In this document: piece by piece, positions 56,001 to 64,000 of the stretch | Layout of the letters: each line of letters opens with the position of its first letter | Position numbering within the stretch: position 1 is the stretch's first letter | DNA from: Actinostola sp. cb2023 | Lineage: Eukaryota > Cnidaria > Anthozoa > Actiniaria > Actinostolidae | Direction of reading: 5' to 3' | DNA length: 64,000 nucleotides | Assembly (NCBI GenBank): GCA_033675265.1 | Contig: JAUJYZ010000767.1 | Location: 124,001-188,000, forward strand | Translations under genes and position numbers: made by a program | Notes under the pieces: model-generated | What the model was told of the DNA's origin: nothing | Databases searched by the model: none | Seen by the model: the letters and a program-made list of their open reading frames with translations, nothing else

Positions 56001-57193
56001 TCGCTCTCTAAAATGAACGAGCTTTGATATCACTGAATCATTGCGAACACATTTGTTAGAAAACTATTGTGATTTTACGATTCATTGAAAACTACAAACT
56101 ACTACTTGATTAGTCAGATATAAATCTGTAATAATGAACAAATGGCAGAAGACACTCATGTTTAGCGGGATAATCCAACACATCGACAGATAATTAACCA
56201 GATATAGATGTACCGTTCTGTTCCTATCAGGTGCTACGGTAGTTGGTGTGGGCTCAACTTTCCTCGCAGTATCTTTACTATTCAACATACTGTACATTTG
56301 GAAAAACGTGAAAGCAACAAAGTCACATTCCAGGTAACTTTGATATCAAATAACTTGGCCGTGCATCACTTTGGTCAAAACAGATGCAGTCTAGATGCAT
56401 AGATGACTTCAAACGCGTTAACAATAAATAACAATAATACAAATAAGTGCATTGTGGGAGATGAGTCACGTGACTTTTTTTCTTGCCATGTTGGAAAGGC
56501 TTTTGTGAATCATTAACATATTCTGTTGATAACAAAACAAGCTAACAAAATGGCTGCTCGTATTCATCCGTCAGTACTGCATTGTAATCACACACAACTC
56601 TCTGCCCATGTTACACACCACATGTTGTTTTGAATATGTGGCTTTCCTTTGTTTAGACTTTATTAATTATATTTTATTAGGAAAACTCCTACCGATTCAG
56701 TTTATGATGTGAGTATCATTGTATGTACCTGTAATTTGATTGGTTAAATCATACATTTATAGTCGTTGTTCTTGTTTTCTTTACAAAATCCAGTGTTGAT
56801 CGCAAAAAAATCATAATAGTAAAATGATGTTAATGATTTACAGAACGTAGTTGAGATGGCTGCAACGACACCTACATCTAGTGCAGCATTACATGTACCA
56901 CCATCAAGCCAAACCAAGTGTTGAGTACGAATCTGTTCAACCTTCTCGTGTCCAGCTACACACACCAAACACGTCATGTCAGTATGAAATACCAGGAAAT
57001 CCAGAAAAGCAGACAGACCAATCAAGATCCTGGTCATTATCAACAGCTCGACCCAGCGACCAAAACATCACAAGACGGTGATCCAACAGGAATGTACGAA
57101 CCTCTTCGTTCAAAACAAATGGACGTCAGCAATAGTGAACCAAACACGTATCAACCGTTACGTAACCGTCATACTGAGTATCAAAACGTCTAG
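40986..57193 (+). CDS. Receptor B: signal peptide - 4 Ig - FN3 - partial FN3 - stalk - TM - tyrosine tail
   Basis: A single-pass type I surface receptor of about 700 residues. Exons: 40986-41058, 42525-42782, 44329-44607, 48261-48521, 51650-51931, 53125-53394, 53473-53690, 53934-53984, 56231-56333, 56681-56708, and 56887 (or 56844)-57193. All extracellular exons are phase 1 on both sides, the signature of domain shuffling, and they join in frame (for example Y-PPDIT across intron 2). The tail has Tyr motifs YESV, YEIP, YQQL, YEPL, YQPL and YQNV and no kinase or phosphatase, so it should signal by recruiting SH2 proteins. Faults: exon 7 is one base short of its frame (near 53600), and the tail needs at least one frame change (about 57000-57040). 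Hence it is a pseudogene or carries assembly errors. Adhesion, self-recognition or immune roles are possible; none is shown. Confidence 0.8.
41086..42225. mobile_element. TIR element with internal tandem duplication, intron 1 of receptor B
   Basis: AGGCATTTCAACACGAAAGG at the left and the complement at the right. The left arm contains a ~325-bp segment present twice in tandem (GAGGTAACGTTGCTATCAGC at about 41205 and 41537), and the right arm holds it once, inverted (to 42115). Non-coding; the frames seen in it are repeats of one another. Confidence 0.88.
42525..42782 (+). CDS. Receptor B exon 2: Ig domain 1
   Basis: Acceptor ACTTGCACAG, donor GTAAGTAT, 258 nt, phase 1-1. The Ig fold is shown by LRISC, VTWVQ, and D..GTYECQAVNN, that is, the Cys pair, core Trp and YxC motif, close to the I-set pattern. 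It follows the leader in frame (V-V-RPNAS). Confidence 0.9.
43036..43326. mobile_element. 291-bp MULE-type MITE in the 66-bp array, copy 1
   Basis: The ends CATCCTCGGGAAC and GTTCCCGAGAATG are inverted, with ~70-bp arms including GTCGCTCGTTACTCGTTCCC. Flanking direct repeats ATACCGTGG (43027 and 43327) form a 9-bp target duplication. Confidence 0.9.
43600..43909. mobile_element. 310-bp MULE-type MITE in the array, copy 2
   Basis: Same element at the same point of the 66-bp unit (flanks ATACCGTGG / ATACCATGG), with an extra short internal duplication around ATTCTGATTGGTCGACC. The shared insertion point implies that it was copied with the array and not inserted independently. Confidence 0.88.
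44329..44607 (+). CDS. Receptor B exon 3: Ig domain 2
   Basis: 279 nt, phase 1-1, donor GTAAGC. PPDITTSPDNTTVTQGD is followed by VIILRCQASGNP, SSW and SDTGKYICTAKNVYG: Cys pair, core Trp and DxGxYxC. Typical I-set Ig domain. Confidence 0.93.
44608..45869. other. Intron 3, first part: nothing recognised
   Basis: AT-rich sequence. A short tandem duplication (TTTTAGAACTATGGTCATACGG) stands at 45446-45490. Confidence 0.4.
45870..47852. mobile_element. ~2-kb foldback element with an amplified 76-bp end unit
   Basis: The arms pair from the ends (GTCGAGTGGATAGCCATTTT against AAAATGGATATCTACTCGAC) through ACGGGTAACTTGTTTGAGAAA and GTTATATTGGAATCATCATG to an inner loop near 46900-47180. At the left end the subterminal unit is repeated six times (starts 45872, 45949, 46024, 46100, 46177, 46253). 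At the right it is present only about one and a half times. Each unit contains the hairpin AAAGGTTCCAAAGTTTGGAA. Confidence 0.88.
48261..48521 (+). CDS. Receptor B exon 4: Ig domain 3
   Basis: 261 nt, acceptor ATCTTTGTAG, donor GTAAGTTA, phase 1-1. PPTIDHHSNIN, LSLTCTVDGYPEPTITWTK and SDTGTYKCTASNG show the two Cys, core Trp and YxC motif. Confidence 0.93.
48538..48720 (+). repeat. Tandem partial duplications of the 3' half of exon 4
   Basis: The segment from ATGTGTACACCATCTTGTCAG through the donor (TGTAAGTTAACA) is repeated once almost whole (about 48538-48668) and once in part (48669-48720) directly after exon 4. The first copy keeps a donor but has small indels that break its frame. These are decoy exon ends and not functional exons. 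Confidence 0.88.
48721..51649. other. Intron 4: ~108-bp repeats at 49253-49565, small hairpins
   Basis: GGGCGA(T/A)(T/G/A)CACCT..TAAT/GTCCTGCTGC..TCGGGCGAGACACCTGGAAAGCACGAGG occurs three times (about 49265, 49373 and 49500, the last diverged). 50634-50671 is a hairpin (AATGAGGATGGCT). 51455-51530 folds around TTTTATCGG. No exon is seen. Confidence 0.65.
51650..51931 (+). CDS. Receptor B exon 5: Ig domain 4
   Basis: 282 nt, phase 1-1, donor GTAAGTTA. KPKIDTASSSN, ITLRCKWS, FTWYKPNGD and SSDYGLYRCIATNVVGS: Cys pair, core Trp and LYRC. Confidence 0.93.
52054..52945. mobile_element. 892-bp TIR element, CACGG...CCGTG ends, GTT flanks
   Basis: CACGGCGGGCGCAAATGACC and its near-complement (GGACCATTTACGCCCGCCGTG) close the element, and GTT lies directly on both sides. 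CAC/GTG termini with a 3-bp target resemble CACTA-type elements; that assignment is tentative. The interior is AT-rich, with repeated TGACGTCAT words. Confidence 0.75.
53125..53394 (+). CDS. Receptor B exon 6: fibronectin type III domain 1
   Basis: 270 nt, acceptor TTTTTTTAG, donor GTATGT, phase 1-1. PPGPPNITVTD, VIVRWTRPVYDGGSPIIDY and YEVRLYARNVAGYGNVSS. It is the paralogue of the receptor A exon at 24517. Intron homology upstream starts near 52980. Confidence 0.93.
53473..53690 (+). CDS. Receptor B exon 7: shortened FN3 domain 2 running into Thr-rich stalk, frameshifted
   Basis: Acceptor TCTGTTTATCAG, donor GTAAGAAT. It opens GPPSLPDLEVHIHQTSVTLT with WSKPDENGGEISKYTIHKK, the first half of an FN3 domain. 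Near 53600 the frame breaks at an A-rich spot. In the shifted frame it continues to NIPVETTTTPTTTT. At 218 nt it is one base short of the 219 needed for phase 1-1. The last FN3 strands are absent, so even when whole the domain would be incomplete. Confidence 0.8.
53934..53984 (+). CDS. Receptor B exon 8: Cys-containing stalk mini exon
   Basis: 51 nt between TTACCTAG and GTAAGTAC, phase 1-1: YTDCPLCTSADQQKGY. The CPLC pair just outside the membrane could form intra- or inter-chain disulphides. In frame with both neighbours. Confidence 0.65.
53985..56230. other. Intron 8: AT-rich then purine/G-rich DNA
   Basis: GGGTGGCAAATGCAATT(A/C)AA with CATACATAT is repeated at about 54160, 54359 and 54463. 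54500-54830 is a long AAATAAAT-type low-complexity run. 54940-55980 is GA/G-rich, and its long open frames on the minus strand are composition-driven (Pro/His/Tyr/Ser). No exon is supported. Confidence 0.6.
56231..56333 (+). CDS. Receptor B exon 9: transmembrane helix
   Basis: 103 nt, acceptor TTCCTATCAG, donor GTAACT. It starts phase 1 and ends phase 2. ATVVGVGSTFLAVSLLFNIL plus YIW is a ~23-residue hydrophobic helix, followed by basic stop-transfer residues (KNVKATKSHSR). Confidence 0.85.
56681..56708 (+). CDS. Receptor B exon 10: 28-nt tail mini exon
   Basis: ATTTTATTAG / 28 nt / GTGAGTAT. It restores phase 2 to phase 0 and reads KTPTDSVYD, adding a juxtamembrane tyrosine. Confidence 0.7.
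56887..57193 (+). CDS. Receptor B exon 11: tyrosine-rich cytoplasmic tail and stop
   Basis: Two acceptors are possible. TTACAG at 56843 opens NVVEMAATTPTSSAAL but meets a stop; GTGCAG at 56886 opens HYMYHHQAKPSVEYESVQPS in the same phase and stays open. After SCQYEIPGNPEKQTDQ the frame must move by one base (about 57000-57040) to reach PGHYQQLDP...MYEPLR...TYQPLR...EYQNV and TAG. VEYESV fits the ITIM pattern (V-x-Y-x-x-V). YQNV fits a Grb2-type YxN site. The Tyr spacing is wider than in a classic ITAM. The repeated motifs argue that both frames were once one tail. Confidence 0.7.
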
Positions 57194-57350
57194 TAGACTT
57201 ATTCCAACGTAAACAATACGTCTTTACGTAGCCATAAGTAATGAACGTTACGTATAACCGTCATACTGAGTATTAAAACCTGTAGAATTATTTCAAAACA
57301 ATACAATACAATACGTCTTTATGTAGCCATAAGTAATGAACGTTACAGAC
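57151..57350 (+). repeat. ~100-bp tandem duplication of the CDS end and 3' UTR
   Basis: CGTTACGTA(TA)ACCGTCATACTGAGTAT...TACGTCTTTA(C/T)GTAGCCATAAGTAATGAA is present at about 57157 and 57248. The first copy encodes the final YQNV and stop; the second is untranslated. Confidence 0.88.
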
Positions 57351-57539
57351 AATTATATATCAGATTTACTTTTTCCTTGGCCGTCGCGTGTTGACTTAAG
57401 GACTAAGGGCCAAATAGTTTATTGTAAATCAATAGCAACGCACGTTAACCTTTTACAAAACCAATCATAGAATCCTTGATGTACAACTTGGATTTACATG
57501 AAAAATAGTGGAACGAGATAATGACATCTTTGTCTGAAG

Positions 57540-57700
57540 CTTAAGTTATATTTCAAAAACGATTGCGAGTGTTTCACCAGGCCACGGGTTCCAAACACCG
57601 AGAAACTGAGCACGAGACCGTAGGCCGAGTGCTTTTATTGTTTCGAGGTTTTTGGAAGCCACGACGAAATACGAAGCAAGCGTTTTTGATATAACTTCTC
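57540..57700. repeat. Foldback ~155 bp
   Basis: AAGTTATATTTCAAAAACGATTGC at the left pairs with GCAAGCGTTTTTGATATAACTT at the right; inner words CACTCG.. are GC-richer. Confidence 0.75.
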
Positions 57701-59400
57701 AAATTCATCATCGATGTTTACTATTTGCACCAGTCCCATCAGTACTAAGCGAGTATAAATAAGGTCGCACCCAGGACCACATCGCAGTTCGTCTGAAACA
57801 CGGTCCCGCGTGGAACGACACAGCTTTGACTTGATGGGGACCAAGTTCTTCAAGCGTACCGCTCAAGCTTTGATAGCCTGCTGTTCCTGCTCCAACAACT
57901 CTTGCTGCAGGTCTTGCATGCATGTCGTTGCTGTGCTCCAAATGCTCCACTAGGAGGTGCTCAGGCAGCCCCACAAAACGTCGAGCTTGGGGACTCTAAT
58001 GGGTATATTGCTAGTTTTGTAGGCTATCGTTTCGCCCTTCCCCTCCTCACACGCGCGCGCGTGCATTGGTGTTGCAGTATTTTTTGCTATTCGTCGTTGT
58101 TCCACATTTGGTTTAGTGTGCTTATACTCTTCTCCCGAGTCATTACTATTTGTTAGTTTGAGTAGTTTGCCCTTTTCACCCGATTTCTCTCTCCCTCCTC
58201 GTTTTCGGCGGCCGATTTAGTTTGCCTCGTTCACTCAGTGGTTTTGGTCGCTTTATGCTGTAGTTTAAATTGATATTTAGCTGTTTTGGCCTACATTCTG
58301 GTCCCTGTTTATGTTTTCCAGTTGGCATATTTAATCCCGCTTCACCGCTTCGTCCTGCGTTCGCACGTGTTCCGGGAGTATTCCTTTGTTGTTTTCGTAG
58401 GCATCTTCTATTCACGCCCCCTTTCGCTTGCGCTAATTGCGTGCTTGCTAATTTGGGTGTTCCCCTGAGACCTGTGGTGTACGACGACTTGTTGGTTTTA
58501 TTAGTTTTGCAGTTTTGTCCTTTACAATTCACAGGTAGTCGAAAGGGCTGAAACAGAACGTGACGACCCGAGAGGACACTGCTGGATACGTTATTATGAC
58601 CCTAGAACATGCAGATAGAGTTGTTGCATTGAATGCGTCGGTGTGACCCCAGTAAACGGCTTATGGATGTGTCTGTGCGACCCCATAGAGCGTTGCTGGA
58701 TGTGTATGTGTGCATGAACCTGGAAAAAGAGCCTGGATGTATGTGTCTGTGAGACCCCAGTAACCCCAGATGTGACGGCGCTGGATGTGTCTGTGTGACC
58801 GCAGCCTGTGAACCAATCTGGATGTGTAGTCTGTGTGTCCCCAGTCCGTATTGCGTCTGTAGACTACCCTTTCCTGTGCGTACCGTCCCTGCTTGGGGCT
58901 GCGCCCCTCCCCATGGCAGTCTGAAAGGGATACTAATTTCCTAGTCGGATTACTGACGCTCAGACTGTCATCCCATGGGTCCCGCAGCATGCTTCCCTTC
59001 GGTTGTAACGTTTTCTGACATGCACAGCTATAGTCGACGTCCTGTTTTCCATCCCAAGGGATGGCAGTCTATCTGTCTCCGGTGTGTCGATTACGCACCC
59101 CAGATGCCCACATCTCACGCAGGCTACTCTCGTGTTTCAGTATGGGTTGGGCCAAACCACAGAATTAAGTGTGGGAGTTTTCTTTATGTATGGGCGTTTC
59201 CTGGATATACGGATGTCTCTCACTCCCGGCATGGGCAGCTTGGCTCGTGATGCTCCAATCCGCGCCACGGTTGCAATTTCCTATTCTTATTCATCGAACG
59301 TGAACGGGATTGATGCAAATAGGATACAATCACTGGTCGAGAGCGGAAGTACTGAATCACCAAGGCGGAAGTACAAATAAAACGTCTTTTTAATGCTGAA
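57701..59400. other. Unrecognised, relatively GC-rich intergenic segment
   Basis: Open frames on both strands show no family signature. 58620-58850 repeats TGGATGTGTCTGTGTGACC at least five times in degenerate form. A + frame ending near 59379 (…NGIDANRIQSLVESG…) is followed by AAATAAAA. It looks somewhat protein-like, but I cannot place it; it may be a retroelement remnant. Confidence 0.35.
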
Positions 59401-59469
59401 TGTCGTCTTTTCTCAGATATTCAAGTCTAAAATTATACTAAAACAATTATTCACGAAGTGCACGTGACG

Positions 59470-60110
59470 TCATGGCAGCCATGTTGGTTCCCAAATACAA
59501 AGCATTCCTCATTAGCTTCTCTTGTTGGTTCATCCAACATGGCGGCTGCGTCTTTGTTATTTATTTCATAAAGGGATTTTTGGTCACGTGGTTGCACACC
59601 AAGAATTCGCCTCAGGTTCAGTGATTATGGTGAATATTCACCTCGACTTCGTCTCGGTGAATATTTACCGACAATCATTTCTCCTTATTTAGGCGAATAA
59701 TTGTTAAATATTCAATTAACATTTTAAGAGATAGATATATAGAACTTTCGAAAATACTGACTGTTCACCAATGAATTATCTCGTACGTGTAGCACAACGA
59801 ACCGCAGCCAAGACAAGTTTTCAAAACAGCAGGGTTTTCGGTTGCTATGCCTGACCCCATAATCTCATTTCGATAAGTGGGGATATGTCAACAGTAGCTT
59901 GTAAATTAACGATAGTATGTCAGTATGTGCGTTTCTTATATGGACATATCAAGGATGAGCACACGTCAAAGCATTTATTTTGACGCGGAATTACAATCTA
60001 AACCTCAAGCCTCTTTTGATGCCGCTTCGTCAACGAAGACTGCAGTAGACTGGCTCTACATTATGAACAAACAACTAAACAGACTACTCAGATAAGCATT
60101 TTTTGCAATT
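59470..60110. other. Intergenic with two small foldbacks
   Basis: 59470-59560 (GGCAGCCATGTTGG / CCAACATGGCGGC) and 59610-59700 (GGTGAATATTCACC, GTGAATATTTACC) are short palindromic units. No gene is recognised. Confidence 0.55.
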
Positions 60111-60113
60111 AAT

Positions 60114-60388
60114 TTCTCTAGTTGGTACATCCAGCGAGAAGTCCTGGCGCTTTATTTGCCTGAGCGCTTCGGAGAAATAGTCGAGTGATATATGTGGTAA
60201 TATATTTATCTAGTTGGTACATCCAGCGAGAAGTCCTGGCGCTTTATGTGCCTGAGCGCTTCGGAGAAATAGTCGAGTGATGTATGTGGTAATATATTTC
60301 TCTAGTTGGTACATCCAGCGAGAAGTCCTGGCGCTTTATGTGCCTGAGCGCTTCGGAGGAACAGTTGAGTGTTGTCTGTGGTTACATA
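60114..60388. repeat. 92-bp tandem repeat, 3 copies
   Basis: GTTGGTACATCCAGCGAGAA starts at 60121, 60213 and 60305. Units share GTCCTGGCGCTTTAT.TGCC and are almost identical. Confidence 0.95.
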
Positions 60389-61040
60389 TTTGTATGTGTT
60401 GACTGCTGTAATTTAAGAGCCGGTTTCGTTGCAATGTATAGTGTTAGAAGTAACACCACTCGTTCTCGACAGACCTTTACAAGATAGTCCAGCAAGACCC
60501 CCAACAGATGCGGTAATAAACTATTACCGCATCTGTGGGGGGTTCTTTGGTAACTAAGTGAATGCGGCTCGTTATGACAATGGGATTCAGTGTAATGTTT
60601 ACCGCCAATGTAATGTTTACATTCACGTGCATGAATTTGAATACTGTAGGCGCCAAAGTAGCAAGCCAGAGGAAGATTACTAGTGATTTTCCTCTGATGT
60701 TTCATTGGGTACCAAGATTCATACACCTGAGTGAATACGGCACGCTCATTGGCTGAAAAACTAATGAATTATTGATGAGCTTAAGAACAACAGTTCAACA
60801 TCGTATATCATTTAGATGAATTTGCATCTATTTTTACTAGTCACAATACAATTACTTATACTTACTGTAATCAATGATCAGTTCTTTGTTTTCACTTGGA
60901 ATTGAAAACCAACATAACCCAGTGACGACCAAATTAAATATCTCAATGTTAAACAGTTAACACCAATAATAATAATAAAACTTATTTATAGCTAGCGCAT
61001 AAACATGTAATATTCTAAAGCGCTTACCAATAAAAAACAA
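60389..61040. other. Intergenic; small hairpin at 60506-60536
   Basis: CAGATGCGGTAATA and its complement form a 14-bp stem. Otherwise nothing is recognised. Confidence 0.45.
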
Positions 61041-61045
61041 AAATA

Positions 61046-61462
61046 TATATACACCTAATTGCAATACAGCGATTTGCAAAAATTCTGTAAAATCCTAATA
61101 TATTTGCATAATCCTAATTCTTTGATTTTAGCTATTATTAAAGCTGAATCTAAACTCAAGTAACCTTTGTAGTATGTATGTGAAAAAAACAATTCAAAAA
61201 TTTGAACTTTAGAGGGCTTATTCAGCAATTTTATGATAAAAATTACCCACAATGCACCCGATATATTGATATATATTGCTTTTACATAATTTTTGCAAAT
61301 CGCTGTAACACTGTCATATAAAAACGAAAACTATAAAATAGGAATTAATTAAAAGACAAAAGCAGAGCACTCAAGCTGAACTTCTCCTTTTGTCTTTTAA
61401 TTGGCCTATTTGGTAATTGTCTTTTTTACATGACAGAGTTATTGCAATTAGGTGTATATATA
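61046..61462. mobile_element. ~415-bp MITE upstream of receptor C
   Basis: TATATACACCTAATTGCAAT and its complement close the element. An inner pair (ACAGCGATTTGCAAAAATT / AATTTTTGCAAATCGCTGT, the latter ending at 61306) marks a nested or internal inverted repeat. Confidence 0.8.
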
Positions 61463-61644
61463 CATAAAAACACTAAGAAAAACAGAGAGACCAGGTAACA
61501 CTACTTTTTGTATGAGTGGGAAACCTACGGTACCGTGACACTCATTTCAAATGGCTTCCTTCCCGAACCAATCAAAGAGCGCCGGTGCAGATGCATCTCA
61601 TACATTGAAAATATTTCAATTCTCCATGACAGTACTATCACACA

Positions 61645-61948
61645 CCAAATAACTTATTTAACAAAGTAATGATTGAGTTCCAATGATGAGAACATACCGT
61701 ACCTACAGGAGAAAACCAAACCAAAATTAAACCACGAAAACCGAAAGAGAGAAACGAGACAGCAATTTAGTACCGAAGCAGCTCTCTTGCTGACTCAGTC
61801 ATACCGAATAGTTCTAAACAATACGATATGAATATAATTATAGTACATGATATAAACAGCTTGGTATCAGCCTGCAGCCTTCATCAGTTGACATTATCTA
61901 GTCGTTGTTAACAGTAATAGCAACCATTTATCGTATACAACCACTACC
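61645..61948 (+). promoter_or_regulatory. Receptor C upstream region and core promoter
   Basis: Homologous to 40000-40985 minus the B-specific insertion. TATAAA at 61851-61856 is 98 nt before the ATG. Shared words include CGAGACAGCAATTTAGTAC and AATATAATTATAGTACATG. Confidence 0.6.
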
Positions 61949-62021
61949 ATGTCTTGTGGCTATTATCAGTATCTCACTGTTGCTGGATTGCTTGGTATAT
62001 CCATGTTACTTCCGCCTGTAG
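61949..62021 (+). CDS. Receptor C exon 1: signal peptide (gene continues beyond window)
   Basis: 73 nt identical to exon 1 of receptor B, donor GTGAGT, phase 1. It starts a third tandem family member on the same strand. No Ig exon follows within the remaining 2 kb, in keeping with the 1.5-kb or longer first intron of B. Confidence 0.85.
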
Positions 62022-64000
62022 GTGAGTTATACGATGGATATATAATACTATATCACCATTTTGATATTCTTTGATCCACATTATTCACTCTACCTTTTTA
62101 GCCAATGAACGTTGTAGTAAATTAGCACTTTCTATATTATCATCTACCAGTACATTTGCAATAGCTATTTTTTAATTGACAGCCGAATAGACACATTCCA
62201 GCAAATTAGCAAAATATGTGTAACGGACAACAACTGGCAGTTTGGGTCACTGCGGCATGCGCATGATACAGTGGACTGCTCGATTTAACGAACCTCCTAG
62301 ATATCTAACGAAGAATATTTTTGTTCCCGGCCAAAGTTACAGTGAAATGTATACATTTAGCTTAATTTTATTTGATTCAACTTAACGGTTGCATACGCGC
62401 GTATTTAACCGTTACATGAGAACCCCGATATATAACGAACCCCTCTATTAACGAAATTCCCGGATTCAACTTATGGGTGGAAAACGATCCTTATATATGT
62501 ATGTTTATTTTCCACCTTCTGGAACACTGACTTACTTTCGTAATAAGAAGGTAATATATGAATAGTTTGGTCGTTTTTTTTTCACACATTCATTATAACG
62601 TGGTTTTCGATATAACGAACCCTCGATTATAACGAAACAAGTACCCATCCATTAGGGGTTCGTTAAACCACTCAACCATATTCTACGATGACGTTGACAG
62701 TATTTTGTCCAATACATACTTGGTGCTCAAGAGCGACTGCCTCTAAATTGTCAAAATCCAAACTTGCGTTTGATTTCTTTTAATTTCACTAACACAGCCA
62801 CTTTTTATTATTTGCATTAACTCGGGCTTAGCTTCTTAATGGAGCTCTATTATTATATCGTCATACAACAGCAATTTATGCCTGTTTTAAAAGGAATTTC
62901 GATTCAACACTAAAAACAATGAACCTGAAGCTGAAAAAAATGGGAAAGTTAAAAACCTGTGGAAAAAACTGCCAAATGTTTTAGCAAAGATATCAATTCC
63001 AAAATTCGGAAGCTGTGAAAAAAATATGATGAGTTAGCTTGCTGAACAGGCGTTGTTAGCGGGGAACGGGAAAGCTGAGGTCCAAGCTAGGAGAATTGGG
63101 GCAGGAGAAGAGGGGCGGGGAGGATTGGGGCTCAATCCTCCCAACCCTCAGCTTTTTAGATATGCCTCGTTCTACAAAGGACATGATTGTGTCTTTGAGG
63201 CATCTATTGTTATTCAAATCTTGACCTGGCTTAGGTCATTGCTATCTAGTGTTTTCCTGCTCAGCAGGCTATATGATGAGTAAGTGTAGCCTCACACGCA
63301 GGCAACTCTATTCGGACTTCCTATGGCTAGGAGAGACGCGAGATTGGGAATTAAAGAGGTAATTAGAGACGTAGGTGAGGAGGAGAGGAAGAGTAAGGGA
63401 GATAAGGAGTTGTTCACCAAAAATGAACAACAAATTGTCACTTCGCGCAGATCAGCTTTCGCATGACAAAACATACCAAGTAAGGGAGGGGGAAATGTAT
63501 TGTCTTTCTAAAATATTATAAGGGATATAGGGTTGGGGAAATGTTGTTATTTATGATGTCAGTAAGAGCATTAGAACTACGTGAAATTATTACAGTACAA
63601 TATACAATAGTTTATTAAGAAATCCATTAAATGGTTTTTCATCCTTAATTTACAATTAATAATATGAATTATTATGCATTATTGAAACGACGGTTGAGAC
63701 AACTCGCTGCATTGCTTTTATATCGATCTGTGCTCTAAACTGGAATCCAATTGTTCATGGGCTTAATTGAGCTCACACATCTATAAAATGTACGATCATA
63801 TCATATCAATACGGTAGCTTACAAATGAAAGTCAAACTAGACGCCCAATATATAGGCGTTAACTCCCTGATGAAATTTAGTGTATATGTTATTAATTCTG
63901 CAATGTTACAAAGTCATGGCTTGTTAGAGTGCAAACCATATGTCCGTGAAACATTACTAACTAATTAGTACTAAATAGCACTGATGAAACAATAGAAAAC
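62022..64000. other. Receptor C intron 1 (partial); pogo-like MITE at 62279-62679
   Basis: CAGTGGACTGCTCGATTTAACGAACC at the left and GGGGTTCGTTAAACCACTC at the right pair imperfectly. ATAACGAACC words recur inside, as in Tigger/pogo-type MITEs; TA precedes the left end. From 62680 to the edge I see no exon or defined repeat. Confidence 0.45.

Noticed and set aside
56844..56923. Upstream start of the last exon at 56844 as the only acceptor
   Set aside because: It opens a protein-like frame (NVVEMAATTPTSS) but meets a stop within 27 codons, whereas the acceptor at 56886 stays in the tyrosine-tail frame. Left as an alternative.
57708..58551. GC-rich frames on both strands (for example 57708-57974 and 58176-58532)
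   Set aside because: No family resemblance and both strands equally open; could be retroelement debris, but I cannot support a call.
1..64000. tRNA or rRNA genes
   Set aside because: I looked for tRNA-like B-box words and rRNA-like conserved stretches and found none I could support by eye.

Overview
The window is eukaryotic and almost certainly from an invertebrate animal. Genes are split into small exons with GT..AG introns, and the bulk of the DNA is intron or intergenic sequence packed with DNA-transposon debris. The repeat families (9-bp-target Mutator-like elements, TTAA-target elements, many foldbacks, a Polinton-type polymerase relic, an L1-like LINE) and the receptor architecture fit a cnidarian, probably an anthozoan. 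That assignment is inference from style, not proof.

The real genes form a tandem family of single-pass immunoglobulin/fibronectin receptors, all on the + strand. Receptor B (40986-57193) can be followed from end to end: a 73-nt leader exon, four Ig exons, one complete FN3 exon, a second shortened FN3 exon running into a Thr-rich stalk, a short Cys-containing stalk exon, a transmembrane exon, and tail exons holding six tyrosines in Yxx(L/V)-like settings. Every extracellular domain exon is flanked by phase-1 introns. Receptor B carries one or two frameshifts, so it is either decaying or misassembled. Receptor C begins at 61949 with a leader exon that matches that of B base for base, and runs off the right edge. 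Receptor A (24517-29974, start not found in the window) keeps an FN3 exon paralogous to that of B, a short transmembrane exon and a charged tail without tyrosines. A Thr/Pro-rich mini exon at 6244 is phase-compatible with A.

Layout: 0.5-2.6 kb is a broken Polinton-type DNA polymerase on the minus strand. 2.7-5.4 kb holds tandem repeats and a cluster of one 12-mer in both orientations. 5.6-24.2 kb is nearly all transposons, including a 4.6-kb foldback with 1.3-kb arms, a 0.9-kb Mutator-like element, an L1-like LINE relic, and a TTAA element with a second TTAA element nested in it. 24.4-30.6 kb is receptor A. 30.6-40 kb is intergenic and mostly a 5.1-kb Mutator-like element with a visible 9-bp target duplication. 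40-57.2 kb is receptor B. 57.2-61.6 kb is repeats and unrecognised sequence. 61.6-64 kb is the start of receptor C.

The most unusual structure is intron 2 of receptor B. It consists almost entirely of 66-bp units, each carrying a copy of the exon end plus its 5' splice site (14 GTAAGTATGA copies in all), and the units can be read through as 22-residue repeats. A similar exon-end plus splice-site duplication follows the third Ig exon, and the last coding segment plus 3' UTR is also duplicated.
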